Shown here: piece after piece, positions 37,632-46,231 of the stretch | Position numbering within the stretch: position 1 is the stretch's first letter | How the letters are laid out: each line of letters starts with the position of its first letter | NCBI RefSeq assembly: GCF_900104515.1 | Contig: NZ_FNJL01000014.1 | Location: 79,184-143,183 of the forward strand | Reading direction: 5' to 3' | Length of the DNA stretch: 64,000 nucleotides | DNA from: Paracidovorax cattleyae | GTDB lineage: Bacteria > Pseudomonadota > Gammaproteobacteria > Burkholderiales > Burkholderiaceae_C | The notes under the pieces: model-generated | Told to the model about the DNA's origin: nothing | Seen by the model: only the letters and a program-made list of their open reading frames with translations | The model's database searches: none | Program-made: the position numbers and the translations under genes

Positions 37632-38066
37632 ATGTTCAATCCCACGCAAGCGGACGTGCGCCGCTTTTTCTGCGCGGTGCATGCCAAGGCCCAGGCAGGC
37701 CAGCCGATGGAAGCCATCGAGACCCTGGCCAGCCTGTGGATCGCGGAACACCCCGAATACCACGGGGAACTCTCCGACGTGGACGCCGCCCTCGCCCGCG
37801 ACTACGACCGCACGCCCGGCTGCACCAACCCCTTCCTGCACCTGTCCATGCACCTCTCGATCAGCGAGCAGTGCAGCATCGACCAGCCGCGCGGCATCCG
37901 CCAGGCGGTGGAGCTGCTCGCCGCCCGCCTGGGATCGCTGCAGGATGCGCACCATGCCGCCATGGAATGCCTGGGCAGCATGCTCTGGGAGAGCCAGCGC
38001 TCGGGGCGCCCTCCGGACGGCAACGCGTATGTGGCCTGCGTGCAGCGCCGGGCCACCCGCGACTGA
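37632..38066 (+). CDS. DUF1841 family protein
   Basis: A 144-residue protein of a family nearly confined to beta- and gammaproteobacteria. The conserved elements are MFNPTQADVRRFFC, the central IAEHPEYH and NPFLHLSMHLSISEQCSID, and the closing ECLGSMLWESQRSGRPPDG. Function unknown; His and Asp conservation suggests a metal or hydrolase role, but this is speculation. It starts 48 bases after the effector and is probably a housekeeping gene unrelated to it. Confidence 0.9.
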   Translation: MFNPTQADVRRFFCAVHAKAQAGQPMEAIETLASLWIAEHPEYHGELSDVDAALARDYDRTPGCTNPFLHLSMHLSISEQCSIDQPRGIRQAVELLAARLGSLQDAHHAAMECLGSMLWESQRSGRPPDGNAYVACVQRRATRD

Positions 38067-38092
38067 AACCGCTCCCCGGCGGTAGCTATAAT
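38064..38092 (+). promoter_or_regulatory. Probable sigma70 promoter for the GGDEF-EAL gene
   Basis: A perfect -10 TATAAT (38087-38092) with a weak -35 TGAAAC (38064-38069) 17 bases upstream. It lies just after the DUF1841 stop and 72 bases before the next start. The -10 is within a small dyad GCTAT-N7-ATAGC. Confidence 0.55.
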
Positions 38093-38164
38093 TAAAATAG
38101 CAAACACCCGACGACGACCACGGCAGTCCCACCATGAACCGACGACCTCCGGCACGCCGGGAAC

Positions 38165-40708
38165 ATGGTTTCGAAGGGCGGTGCTGAAGTGCGGCGCTGG
38201 GCCCTGTCGCTGCGCACGGCCATCGCCGTGCCGTTCGCGGCACTCTTCATCGGCACCGTGGCACTGCAGGCGGTCACCCAGCACCGCCAGATCGATGCGC
38301 TGATCGACCAGGAAAGCGTGCGCCTGCTCGACGCCGTGACCCACACGGCCAGCGACCGCCTCGTGAACTTCCTGGCCACGCCGTTCCGGGTCCAGCGCAG
38401 CGTCGCGGACGCGATCGGACGCCACGGCCTCTACCACGCAGGCGACCTGCGCTCGATCCACGAATACCTGCGCGCCATCCTGGACGCCATCTATGCCGAA
38501 GAGCGGCAGATCGGCCTGCTGGGTTTCGGCGGGCGCGAGGGCGAATACACCGGCATGCGGCGCGAGGACGACGGCCGCCTGCGGCTGATCCTGCAGGACC
38601 GCAGCACCCATGGCCGGCTGCAGATATACGGACTGGACGGCAACGGCGCCGTCATCGCCTCTGAGGAGGGCTACGACCCGCGCAGCCGCCCGTGGTATGC
38701 GCCCGTCGTCGCCTCCGGCCAGTCGCGCTGGTCGGACATCTACACCCGCGCGGGCGAGCGCGCCGACGTGATCATCGCGGCCTCGTCCCCGGTCGTGTCC
38801 GAGGGGGAACTGGTGGGTGTGGTGCAGGCCGAGGTGCGGCTCGACACGCTGCAGCGCTTCCTGAGCAACGATCCCCTGCTGGGCCACGGCCATATCTTCG
38901 TGCTCGATGCCGAGGACCGGCTGGTCGCGCAATCCGGCGAAGGCAGCGTGACGCTGCCCATGGCACCCGGCAGCCGCCAGTACGGCCGGCGGCTCGCCAG
39001 CCAGAGCACCAGCGAGGCGGTGCGCGCCGCGGCCCGGTTCCTGCCGCCGGGCCCGCAGGACGGAGGCGCCACGGCCTTCAGCTACCCCATGGGCGGCCAG
39101 CGGTACTTCGCCCGCGTGACGCCGTTCACCCACGTGCCCGGCCTGAACTGGCGCATCGTGGTCGCGCTGCCCGAGGCCGACCTGCTCGGCGACACGCGCG
39201 CGGCCTCCCGCCGGCTGCTGGTCGCCACCGCAGCCATCGCGGCGTTCGGCCTGCTGCTGGGGCTGTGGGCCATCCAGCGCATCGCCGCCCCGATCCTGCT
39301 CACGGCCAGGGCCGCGCAGCGCATGGCCCGCGGCGACTGGGACACGGAGCTGCGCATCACCAGCCCGCTGCGCGAGACCGGGACCCTGGTGCAGGCCTTC
39401 AACGACATGGCCGGGCGGCTGCGCCATTCGTTCGAGCAATTGCGCCGGCAGCTGCTGGGCGATCCGCTCACCGGCCTGCTCACGCGCCGCGGCCTGCTCG
39501 AGAAGGCCGACTGGCCGCATCCGCAGCGCGCCGTGCTCGTGCTGGCGGGCATCGACGCCTTCCGCGCGGTGAACGACAGCATGGGCCTGGACACGGGCGA
39601 CCGGCTGCTGCAGGCCGCGGCGGACCGGCTGCGCGACTCCCTGTCCGCGACGGCGCTCGCCGCCCGGCTGGGCGGCGATGAATTCGCGCTCCTGTACCTG
39701 GCCAGCGACGCGGCCCCGCCGGCCGATGCCGGGCGGGCCATCCAGGACGTCTTCGCCCAGCCCTTCTCGGTGGGCGAGGACGAAGTGCAGCTGACCGTCT
39801 CCGTGGGAACCGTGTCCGGCACGCTGCCGAGCGGCCGGCTGGCGGACTGGCTGCGCAACGCGAGCAGCGCTCTCGGCGAAGCCAAGCGGATGGGCCGCGG
39901 CCAGTGCGTGCCCTTCACGCCGGACATGATGGAGCGCTCCCTGGAGCACGTGCGCCTCGCCTCCGAACTGCGGCAGGCCCTGGAGCGCGGACAGTTCGTG
40001 CTGCACTACCAGCCGGTGGTGGAACTTTCCTCCGGCCGCACCATCGGCGCCGAGGCCCTGGTCCGCTGGAACAGCCCCACGCGCGGCCTGGTGCCGCCCG
40101 GCGTGTTCATTCCCGTGGCGGAAGCCTCGGACCTCATCCTGGGCCTCGGCGAATGGGTGCTGCGCGAGGCCACGCACGCCATCGCCGGGCGGCTGGCCCA
40201 GCTGCCGGACGACTTCGACATCCACGTCAACGTCTCGGCCCGCCAGCTCATCCAGTCCGACTTCCAGGACACCCTGAAGCAGATCCTGCAGGACAGCGGC
40301 CTGCCGCCGGGGCACCTGACGCTGGAGCTCACCGAATCCGTGCTGCTGGAGGACGACGGCGTGACCCGCGCGCGGCTCGCGGCGATCCGCGCGCTGGGTG
40401 TGAAGATCGCCATCGACGATTTCGGCACCGGCTATTCGTCGCTGGCCTACCTGGGCCGGCTGCCGTTCGACTGCCTGAAAGTGGACCAGCGTTTCGTGCG
40501 CAACCTGCTGCACTCGCCCCAGGACGAGGCCATCGTGATGGCCGTGCTCAGCATGGCCAGGGGCTTTGCCGTCTCCGTCGTGGCCGAAGGCGTGGAAACC
40601 GCCGACGAGGCCGCCCGCCTGCGGTCCATGGGCTGTGCGAACGCGCAGGGCTACCACTTCGGGCGACCGGCGCCGCTCGAGCACCTGCGCCTGTCCACGC
40701 CCCTCTGA
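38165..40708 (+). CDS. Membrane-bound GGDEF-EAL cyclic-di-GMP enzyme with periplasmic sensor domain
   Basis: An 847-residue protein: an N-terminal membrane helix (about 15-37), a periplasmic double-Cache-like sensor (about 40-340, with DPRSRPWYAP and ARVTPF), and a second helix (about 350-375). A HAMP-type linker (RMARGDWDTELRI), a GGDEF domain and an EAL domain complete it. The synthase motif GGDEF is intact (about 503-507). The phosphodiesterase motif EALVRW (about 630) and the loop DDFGTGYSSL (about 752) are also intact. Both activities are therefore possible; net direction depends on the sensed ligand. It would set cyclic-di-GMP for motility, adhesion or virulence switching. Confidence 0.93.
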   Translation: MVSKGGAEVRRWALSLRTAIAVPFAALFIGTVALQAVTQHRQIDALIDQESVRLLDAVTHTASDRLVNFLATPFRVQRSVADAIGRHGLYHAGDLRSIHEYLRAILDAIYAEERQIGLLGFGGREGEYTGMRREDDGRLRLILQDRSTHGRLQIYGLDGNGAVIASEEGYDPRSRPWYAPVVASGQSRWSDIYTRAGERADVIIAASSPVVSEGELVGVVQAEVRLDTLQRFLSNDPLLGHGHIFVLDAEDRLVAQSGEGSVTLPMAPGSRQYGRRLASQSTSEAVRAAARFLPPGPQDGGATAFSYPMGGQRYFARVTPFTHVPGLNWRIVVALPEADLLGDTRAASRRLLVATAAIAAFGLLLGLWAIQRIAAPILLTARAAQRMARGDWDTELRITSPLRETGTLVQAFNDMAGRLRHSFEQLRRQLLGDPLTGLLTRRGLLEKADWPHPQRAVLVLAGIDAFRAVNDSMGLDTGDRLLQAAADRLRDSLSATALAARLGGDEFALLYLASDAAPPADAGRAIQDVFAQPFSVGEDEVQLTVSVGTVSGTLPSGRLADWLRNASSALGEAKRMGRGQCVPFTPDMMERSLEHVRLASELRQALERGQFVLHYQPVVELSSGRTIGAEALVRWNSPTRGLVPPGVFIPVAEASDLILGLGEWVLREATHAIAGRLAQLPDDFDIHVNVSARQLIQSDFQDTLKQILQDSGLPPGHLTLELTESVLLEDDGVTRARLAAIRALGVKIAIDDFGTGYSSLAYLGRLPFDCLKVDQRFVRNLLHSPQDEAIVMAVLSMARGFAVSVVAEGVETADEAARLRSMGCANAQGYHFGRPAPLEHLRLSTPL

Positions 40709-40800
40709 CCGGCGGCCTCAGCCACCGCAATTAATCAGCGGCATTTTCCTGGAAAAGGAAATGGGTAAATACCCTGGAATATGCGCCTGCGGCGCGAAAC

Positions 40801-41466
40801 TCAGCGGAAGCGCGATTGCGGCACCACCTGCAATTCACCGTCGAGCGACCCCAGATACCCCGACAGGGCCTTGAGCTCGGCATGGGAGAACTGCTTGGCG
40901 ATGCCCGCCATGATGGCGTTGGAGCGGCCCACGGTGGCCGCGGCGGGGCCGCCCGTCTTGTAGGCCTTGAGCGCGGCGAACAGGTAGTCGGGATGCTGGC
41001 CCGCGATCTTCGGGTAGGACGGATCGATGGGCTTGGAGAAGCTCTCCCCGTGGCAGGACACGCAGGCGCCCTTCTGCAGCAGCTGCGCCACCTGGGCGCC
41101 CGGCTCGCGCGAGGGCTTGGCGGGTGCGCCGCCCGGGCGGGCCTGGCCGGCGTAGTACGCGGCCACGTCGGCGATGTCCTGGTCGGAGAGCGAATCGGCG
41201 ATGCCGCGCATGGTGGGGTGCCTGCGGTCGCCCTTCTTGTAGGCCTGCAGCGCCGAGGCGATGTAGCCGGCGTTCTGCCCGGAGATCATGGGCACCTTGT
41301 ACACCTCGGGGAAGCTCGCCTGGTAGCCCGGGATGCCGTGGCAGCCGATGCACATGGCGATCTTGCCCTCCCCGGCCTTCGCGTCTCCCTTGACGTCCTG
41401 GGCATGCGCCGCGGCGGTCACGCAAGCGACAGCGACGGCGAATATCGTGGTCAACTTCTTGTTCAT
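40801..41466 (-). CDS. Cytochrome c4-type dihaem periplasmic protein
   Basis: A 221-residue protein with a signal peptide (cleavage after AHA, about residue 22) and two cytochrome c domains, each with one haem motif (CIGCH near 40, CVSCH near 135). The axial Met regions are HPTMRGIADSLSDQDIADVAAYYAG and NAIMAGIAKQFSHAELKALSGYLGSL. Cytochrome c4 carries electrons to terminal oxidases such as the cox products in this window. It is divergent from moxR, sharing a 109-base AT-richer region with a TATAAT on its strand (41521-41516). Confidence 0.92.
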   Translation of the reverse strand: MNKKLTTIFAVAVACVTAAAHAQDVKGDAKAGEGKIAMCIGCHGIPGYQASFPEVYKVPMISGQNAGYIASALQAYKKGDRRHPTMRGIADSLSDQDIADVAAYYAGQARPGGAPAKPSREPGAQVAQLLQKGACVSCHGESFSKPIDPSYPKIAGQHPDYLFAALKAYKTGGPAAATVGRSNAIMAGIAKQFSHAELKALSGYLGSLDGELQVVPQSRFR

Positions 41467-41575
41467 TTTGCGCGCACAATCCAATGGAGTTTGTCGGTGC
41501 TCGGGGGCCAAAATGATTATAGCCAGCGCCCCTTCCGGCCATTTATCAACGATTACCCTCACCGCCCGCCACGCC

Positions 41576-42430
41576 ATGAAATTCCAAGGTTCCGAAAGTT
41601 ATGTCGCCACGCCGGACCTCAAGCTCGCGGTGAACGCAGCCATCACCCTGCAGCGCCCGCTGCTGGTCAAGGGCGAGCCGGGCACCGGCAAGACCCTGCT
41701 GGCCGAGGAGGTGGCACGCACCCTCGGACTGCCGCTGATGCAGTGGCACATCAAGTCCACCACCAAGGCGCAGCAGGGCCTCTACGAATACGACGCCGTG
41801 AGCCGGCTGCGCGACAGCCAGCTGGGCGACGCGGACAGCAGCGAGCGCGTGAAGGACATCCGCAACTACATCGTGCAGGGCGTGCTCTGGCAGGCCTTCA
41901 CCGCCGACCAGCCCGTGGCGCTGCTGATCGACGAGATCGACAAGGCCGACATCGAATTCCCCAACGACCTGCTGCGCGAGCTCGACCGCATGGAGTTCTA
42001 CTGCTACGAGACGCGCGAGCTGATCCGCGCGAAGCACCGCCCGCTGGTCTTCATCACGTCGAACAACGAGAAGGAACTGCCCGACGCCTTCCTGCGCCGC
42101 TGCTTCTTCCACTACATCCGCTTCCCCGACGCGGACACCATGCGCCAGATCGTGGCCGTGCACTTCCCCGCGCTCAAGAGCGAACTGCTCACCGCGGCAA
42201 TGAAAACCTTCTACGACGTGCGCAACCTGCCCGGCCTCAAGAAGAAGCCCTCCACCAGCGAACTGATCGACTGGCTCAAGCTGCTGGTGGCGGAAGACAT
42301 TCCCCTGTCGGCACTGCAGAGCGCGGACGACAAGGTCTCCATCCCGCCGCTCGTGGGCGCGCTGCTCAAGAACGAACAGGACGTGAGCCTGTTCGAGAAG
42401 CTGGTGTTCATGAATCAGCGCAACCGCTGA
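41576..42430 (+). CDS. MoxR family AAA+ ATPase
   Basis: A 284-residue MoxR-type ATPase: Walker A GEPGTGKT near residue 37, Walker B LLIDEIDKAD near 120, sensor 1 VFITSNNEKELPDAFLRRC, and a C-terminal lid. MoxR proteins act as chaperones with a VWA-domain partner to activate metal enzymes or cofactors. The VWA gene follows two genes later in the same direction, with a GNAT gene between. The start at 41576 (MKFQGSESYVATPDL) is the family start. Confidence 0.92.
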   Translation: MKFQGSESYVATPDLKLAVNAAITLQRPLLVKGEPGTGKTLLAEEVARTLGLPLMQWHIKSTTKAQQGLYEYDAVSRLRDSQLGDADSSERVKDIRNYIVQGVLWQAFTADQPVALLIDEIDKADIEFPNDLLRELDRMEFYCYETRELIRAKHRPLVFITSNNEKELPDAFLRRCFFHYIRFPDADTMRQIVAVHFPALKSELLTAAMKTFYDVRNLPGLKKKPSTSELIDWLKLLVAEDIPLSALQSADDKVSIPPLVGALLKNEQDVSLFEKLVFMNQRNR

Positions 42431-42446
42431 CCCGGGAGCGGACGCC

Positions 42447-43073
42447 ATGGCCTTCGTCGAACCCGTCATCCTGCAGGACCGCGGCATCCGCCTGGAGCCG
42501 CTCGCACTCGCCCATGAAGCCGGCCTCGCCGCCGCCGCGGCCGATGGACAGCTGTGGACGCTGCGCGTCACCTCCGTGCCCGAGCCCGCGAACACCCGCG
42601 CCTACATCGAGGCCGCGCTGGAGGGCCGCGCCCAGGGCCACCGCTTCGCCTTTGCGGTCATCGAGGAGGCCAGCGGCGAGGTGCTGGGCACCACCAGCTA
42701 CCACGACATCCTGCCCGCGGTGAAGCGCGTGGAGATCGGCTGGACGTGGTACGCCCGGCGCGTGCAGCGCACCCACGTGAACACCACGGCCAAGCTGCTC
42801 ATGATGGGCCACGCCTTCGACACCCTGGGCTGCCACGTCGTGGGCTGGCGCACCGACAACTTCAACTTCGCCTCGCAGCGCGCCATCGAGCGCCTGGGCG
42901 CGAGGAAGGACGGCGTGCTCCGCGGCCACGCGCTGCGCCGCGACGGCACCATCCGCGACACGGTGATGTACAGCCTGCGCGCCGGCGAATGGCCCGAGAC
43001 GAAAGCCCACCTGCTCTACCTGCTGGAGCGCCACCAGACGGCGGCGGCAGGCGCGGGTGCCTCCGCGGCCTGA
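42447..43073 (+). CDS. GNAT family N-acetyltransferase
   Basis: A 208-residue RimJ/RimL-like acetyltransferase: substrate strand ILQDRGIRLEPLALAHEA, acetyl-CoA region AFAVIEEASGEVLGTTSYHDI, core VEIGWTWYARRVQRTHVNTTAKLLMMGHAF, then GWRTDNFNFASQRAIERLGARKDGVLR. It may acetylate a protein N-terminus, an antibiotic or a small amine. It starts 16 bases after moxR and ends 44 bases before the VWA gene, so the three are probably co-transcribed. Confidence 0.9.
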   Translation: MAFVEPVILQDRGIRLEPLALAHEAGLAAAAADGQLWTLRVTSVPEPANTRAYIEAALEGRAQGHRFAFAVIEEASGEVLGTTSYHDILPAVKRVEIGWTWYARRVQRTHVNTTAKLLMMGHAFDTLGCHVVGWRTDNFNFASQRAIERLGARKDGVLRGHALRRDGTIRDTVMYSLRAGEWPETKAHLLYLLERHQTAAAGAGASAA

Positions 43074-43117
43074 CGCGGAACGTACGCACGCGCGAAAAGC
43101 CACGAGGACGCACCGGC

Positions 43118-44305
43118 ATGCTGATCGACTTCTTTTACGCACTGCGCGCCGGCCAGCTGCCGGTGTCGGTGAAGGAATACCTCGCCCTGCTGGAGGCGCT
43201 GGATGCAGGCGTCGTCGGCCCGAAATCCGAGGACGGCTGGAACCTCGACGATTTCTACCACCTCGCGCGCACCGTGCTCGTCAAGGACGAGAAGCACTTC
43301 GACAAGTTCGACCGCGCGTTCGGCGCCTACTTCAAGGGCGTCGAGATGGTGGCCGACTTCCGCAAGGAGGTGCCCGCCGACTGGCTGCGTCAGATCCTGG
43401 AGCGAGAACTCACGCCCGAGCAGAAGGCCGCCATCGAGAAGATGGGCTGGGACGAGCTCATGGACACGCTGAAGAAACGCCTGGAAGAGCAGAAGGAGCG
43501 CCACGAGGGCGGCAGCAAGTGGATCGGCACGGGCGGTACCAGCCCCTTCGGCCACGGCGGGTACAACCCGCAGGGCGTGCGCATCGGCGGCGCCGGCAAG
43601 AACCGGAGCGCCGTGAAGGTGTGGGAGCAGCGCGCCTACCGCGACTACGACGACACCCAGGAGCTCGGTACGCGCAACATCAAGGTCGCCCTGCGGCGGC
43701 TGCGGCGCTTCGCGCGCGAGGGCAACGACCTGGAGCTGGACCTGCCGGACACCATCCGCAGCACGGCCGCCAACGCCGGATACCTCGACATCAAGATGGT
43801 GCCCGAGCGCCACAACAACGCGCGCGTGCTGCTGCTCATGGACGTGGGCGGCACCATGGACGAACACGTGCAGCGCGTGGAGGAGCTGTTCTCCGCGGTC
43901 AAGAGCGAGTTCAAGCACCTGGAGTTCTACTACTTCCACAACTGCGTCTATGACTACATGTGGAAGAACAACCGGCGCCGCTTCGCGGAGAAGTTCCCCA
44001 CCTGGGACATCATCCGCAAGTACAACCGCGACTACAAGCTGATCTTCGTGGGCGATGCGACCATGAGCCCCTACGAGATCGTGCAGCCCGGCGGCAGCGT
44101 CGAATACCACAACGAGGAGCCCGGGGCCGAGTGGCTGCAGCGGCTCACCCACGCCTTCCCGAAACACGCCTGGATCAACCCCGAACCGCAGGGCGTCTGG
44201 CAGTACCGGCAAAGTATCGGCCTCATCCTACAGTTGCTGGGGGGTCGGATGTACCCTTTGTCCCTCAAAGGTCTCGAGGAGACCATGCGGCTGCTGTCAA
44301 AATAA
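43118..44305 (+). CDS. CoxE-like VWA-domain protein, MoxR partner
   Basis: A 395-residue protein of the CoxE/VWA-containing family: N-terminus MLIDFFYALRAGQLPVSVKEYLALLEAL, middle region VKVWEQRAYRDYDDTQELGTRNIKVALRRLR, then a VWA-like domain. The metal-ion site is altered: the canonical DxSxS is LLMDVGGTMDEH here. Such proteins work with MoxR ATPases. It starts at the ATG 43118 and is followed after 5 bases by tamA. Confidence 0.88.
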   Translation: MLIDFFYALRAGQLPVSVKEYLALLEALDAGVVGPKSEDGWNLDDFYHLARTVLVKDEKHFDKFDRAFGAYFKGVEMVADFRKEVPADWLRQILERELTPEQKAAIEKMGWDELMDTLKKRLEEQKERHEGGSKWIGTGGTSPFGHGGYNPQGVRIGGAGKNRSAVKVWEQRAYRDYDDTQELGTRNIKVALRRLRRFAREGNDLELDLPDTIRSTAANAGYLDIKMVPERHNNARVLLLMDVGGTMDEHVQRVEELFSAVKSEFKHLEFYYFHNCVYDYMWKNNRRRFAEKFPTWDIIRKYNRDYKLIFVGDATMSPYEIVQPGGSVEYHNEEPGAEWLQRLTHAFPKHAWINPEPQGVWQYRQSIGLILQLLGGRMYPLSLKGLEETMRLLSK

Positions 44306-44310
44306 ACTTC

Positions 44311-46200
44311 ATGCCCAGCCTGACTACAGCGCCGGCCCGTTGGCCGGCGTTGCTGCTTCTGAGTCTCGTGGCGCTCCAGGGCTGCAGCCTGCTGCCCGGC
44401 GCCCGCGACAAGGCGGACAGCGACGACAACACCGCCACCCTCGCCTCCGACGCCGGAGAAGCCGGAAGCGGCGCCGATGCCTTCACGCTCGACGTGCGCG
44501 GCCCCGACGCCGTGCGCGAAATGCTCCAGCGCCACATGGAGCTGCAGCGCTTCCGCAAGCTTCCCGACCTGCAGGCCAGCGAACTCTCCCGTCTGCTTGG
44601 CGCGGCCGACGCCAATGCCCGCGAGCTGCTGGGCACCATGGGGTACTTCAGCCCCACGCTCACCATCTCGCTCAAGGAAACGCCCGGCGGCCCCGCGCCC
44701 CGGTCCATCACCGTGGACGTGGAACCCGGTCCGCGCACGCAGGTCGCCGCGGCCGACATCGCCTTCACCGGCCCGGAGGCCGAATCGCCGGACTTCGCGC
44801 GCCGCCAGGAGCGCATCCAGCGCTCCTGGTCGCTGCAGCCCGGCCAACCCTTCACGCAGGATGCCTGGGACGGCGCCAAGGCCGACGGCCTGCGCCAGTT
44901 GCAGGTCCGCCGCTACCCCACGGCGCGCATCGACGCGAGCCGCGCGGAGATCGACGCCGACCGCAGCGAGGCCGGGCTGAGCGTCACCTATGCCCCGGGC
45001 CCGCCCTACCGCTTCGGCGCGCTGCGCGTGCAGGGCGCGCACCGCTACGACCCCGACGGCGCGCGCCGCATCGCGCGCCTGCCCACCGGCTCGGACTACT
45101 CCGAGAAGGAACTGCTGGACGCGCAGGCACGCCTGGCCAGCAGCGGCTACTACGACGCGGTGTTCCTCGCCCTCGACACCGACGGCACCGATCCGCAGGC
45201 CGCGCCCGTCACCGCGCAGGTGCGCGAGGCGCCGCTGCAGAAGGTGGTGTTCGGCGTCGGCATCTCCACCGACACGGGCGCGCGCCTGAGCGTGGACCAC
45301 ATCCACAACCGCCTGCCCGGCATCGGCTGGCGCGCCGTGAGCAAGGTCACGATCGACCAGAAGACGCGCCTGCTGTCCACCGAATGGACGGCACTGCCCG
45401 AAGAGAGCGGCTGGCGCTGGTTCGGCGGTGCGCAGGTGCAGCGCGAGGAAACCGGCAGCTACGACACCGACAGCGTGCGCCTGCGCGGCGGCCGCACGAA
45501 AAGCATCGGGCACATCGACCGCAGCTACTTCCTGCAGTACGACGACTCCAAGAGCCGCGGCCCGTCGGCGCCGCCCTCCAGCAACGCCATCAGCGCCAAC
45601 TACGGCTGGACGGGCCGCTATTTCAACAACGACACCTCGCCCACGCGCGGCTACGGCCTCGCGGCCGAACTGGGCGTGGGCACCACGCTGCGGCCCGAGC
45701 GCGATCCGTTCGTGCGTACGCGCGTGCGCTGGCAGTCGTTCCTCCCGCTGGGCCGCGTGGACATGGGCGAGGGCATCGTGCGCTCCAGCCGGCTCTCACT
45801 GCGCGCCGAGGGCGGCGCGGTGATCGCCCGCCAGGGCGCGGACATCCCGGTCACCCAGCTGTTCCTCACGGGCGGCGACACCACCGTGCGCGGCTACGGC
45901 TACCGCAAGATCGGCGCGCGCACCGAGAACGACACCCTCTACGGCGGCCGCTACCTCGCGGTGGGCAGCGTGGAATGGCAGCGCCCCATCACCCTGCGCG
46001 GCAACCGCACCGACTTCGAGAGCGCCGTGTTCGTGGATGCCGGCGCCGTGGCCGACCGCTGGGGCGACTTCGATCCGCGCGTGGGCGTGGGCGCCGGCCT
46101 GCGCTGGCGCAGCCCCGTGGGCCCGCTGCAGGCCGACGTCGCCTACGGCGTGCAGGCCAAGGCCCTGCGGCTGCACCTGCGCCTGGGCTTCAGCTTCTGA
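44311..46200 (+). CDS. tamA: TamA outer-membrane Omp85-type translocation subunit
   Basis: A 629-residue Omp85-family protein: an N-terminal signal (PARWPALLLLSLVALQGCSLL, lipoprotein-like Cys after LQG), about three POTRA-like domains (residues about 55-310) and a C-terminal 16-stranded barrel. The barrel has the motif VTQLFLTGGDTTVRGYGYRK, the usual lid-lock region, and closes with LHLRLGFSF, a proper C-terminal aromatic. TamA works with TamB in moving lipids or proteins across the envelope; tamB follows 31 bases later. The lipobox has Gln at -2, so lipidation is uncertain. Confidence 0.93.
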   Translation: MPSLTTAPARWPALLLLSLVALQGCSLLPGARDKADSDDNTATLASDAGEAGSGADAFTLDVRGPDAVREMLQRHMELQRFRKLPDLQASELSRLLGAADANARELLGTMGYFSPTLTISLKETPGGPAPRSITVDVEPGPRTQVAAADIAFTGPEAESPDFARRQERIQRSWSLQPGQPFTQDAWDGAKADGLRQLQVRRYPTARIDASRAEIDADRSEAGLSVTYAPGPPYRFGALRVQGAHRYDPDGARRIARLPTGSDYSEKELLDAQARLASSGYYDAVFLALDTDGTDPQAAPVTAQVREAPLQKVVFGVGISTDTGARLSVDHIHNRLPGIGWRAVSKVTIDQKTRLLSTEWTALPEESGWRWFGGAQVQREETGSYDTDSVRLRGGRTKSIGHIDRSYFLQYDDSKSRGPSAPPSSNAISANYGWTGRYFNNDTSPTRGYGLAAELGVGTTLRPERDPFVRTRVRWQSFLPLGRVDMGEGIVRSSRLSLRAEGGAVIARQGADIPVTQLFLTGGDTTVRGYGYRKIGARTENDTLYGGRYLAVGSVEWQRPITLRGNRTDFESAVFVDAGAVADRWGDFDPRVGVGAGLRWRSPVGPLQADVAYGVQAKALRLHLRLGFSF

Positions 46201-46231
46201 CCGGCTCCGGCCGCATTTTTCTCGCGATCCG

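Noticed and set aside
37802..40684. A 960-codon minus-strand open frame opposite the GGDEF-EAL gene.
   Set aside because: The plus strand has the exact GGDEF and EAL motifs; the minus frame is His/Gln/Arg-rich with no family.
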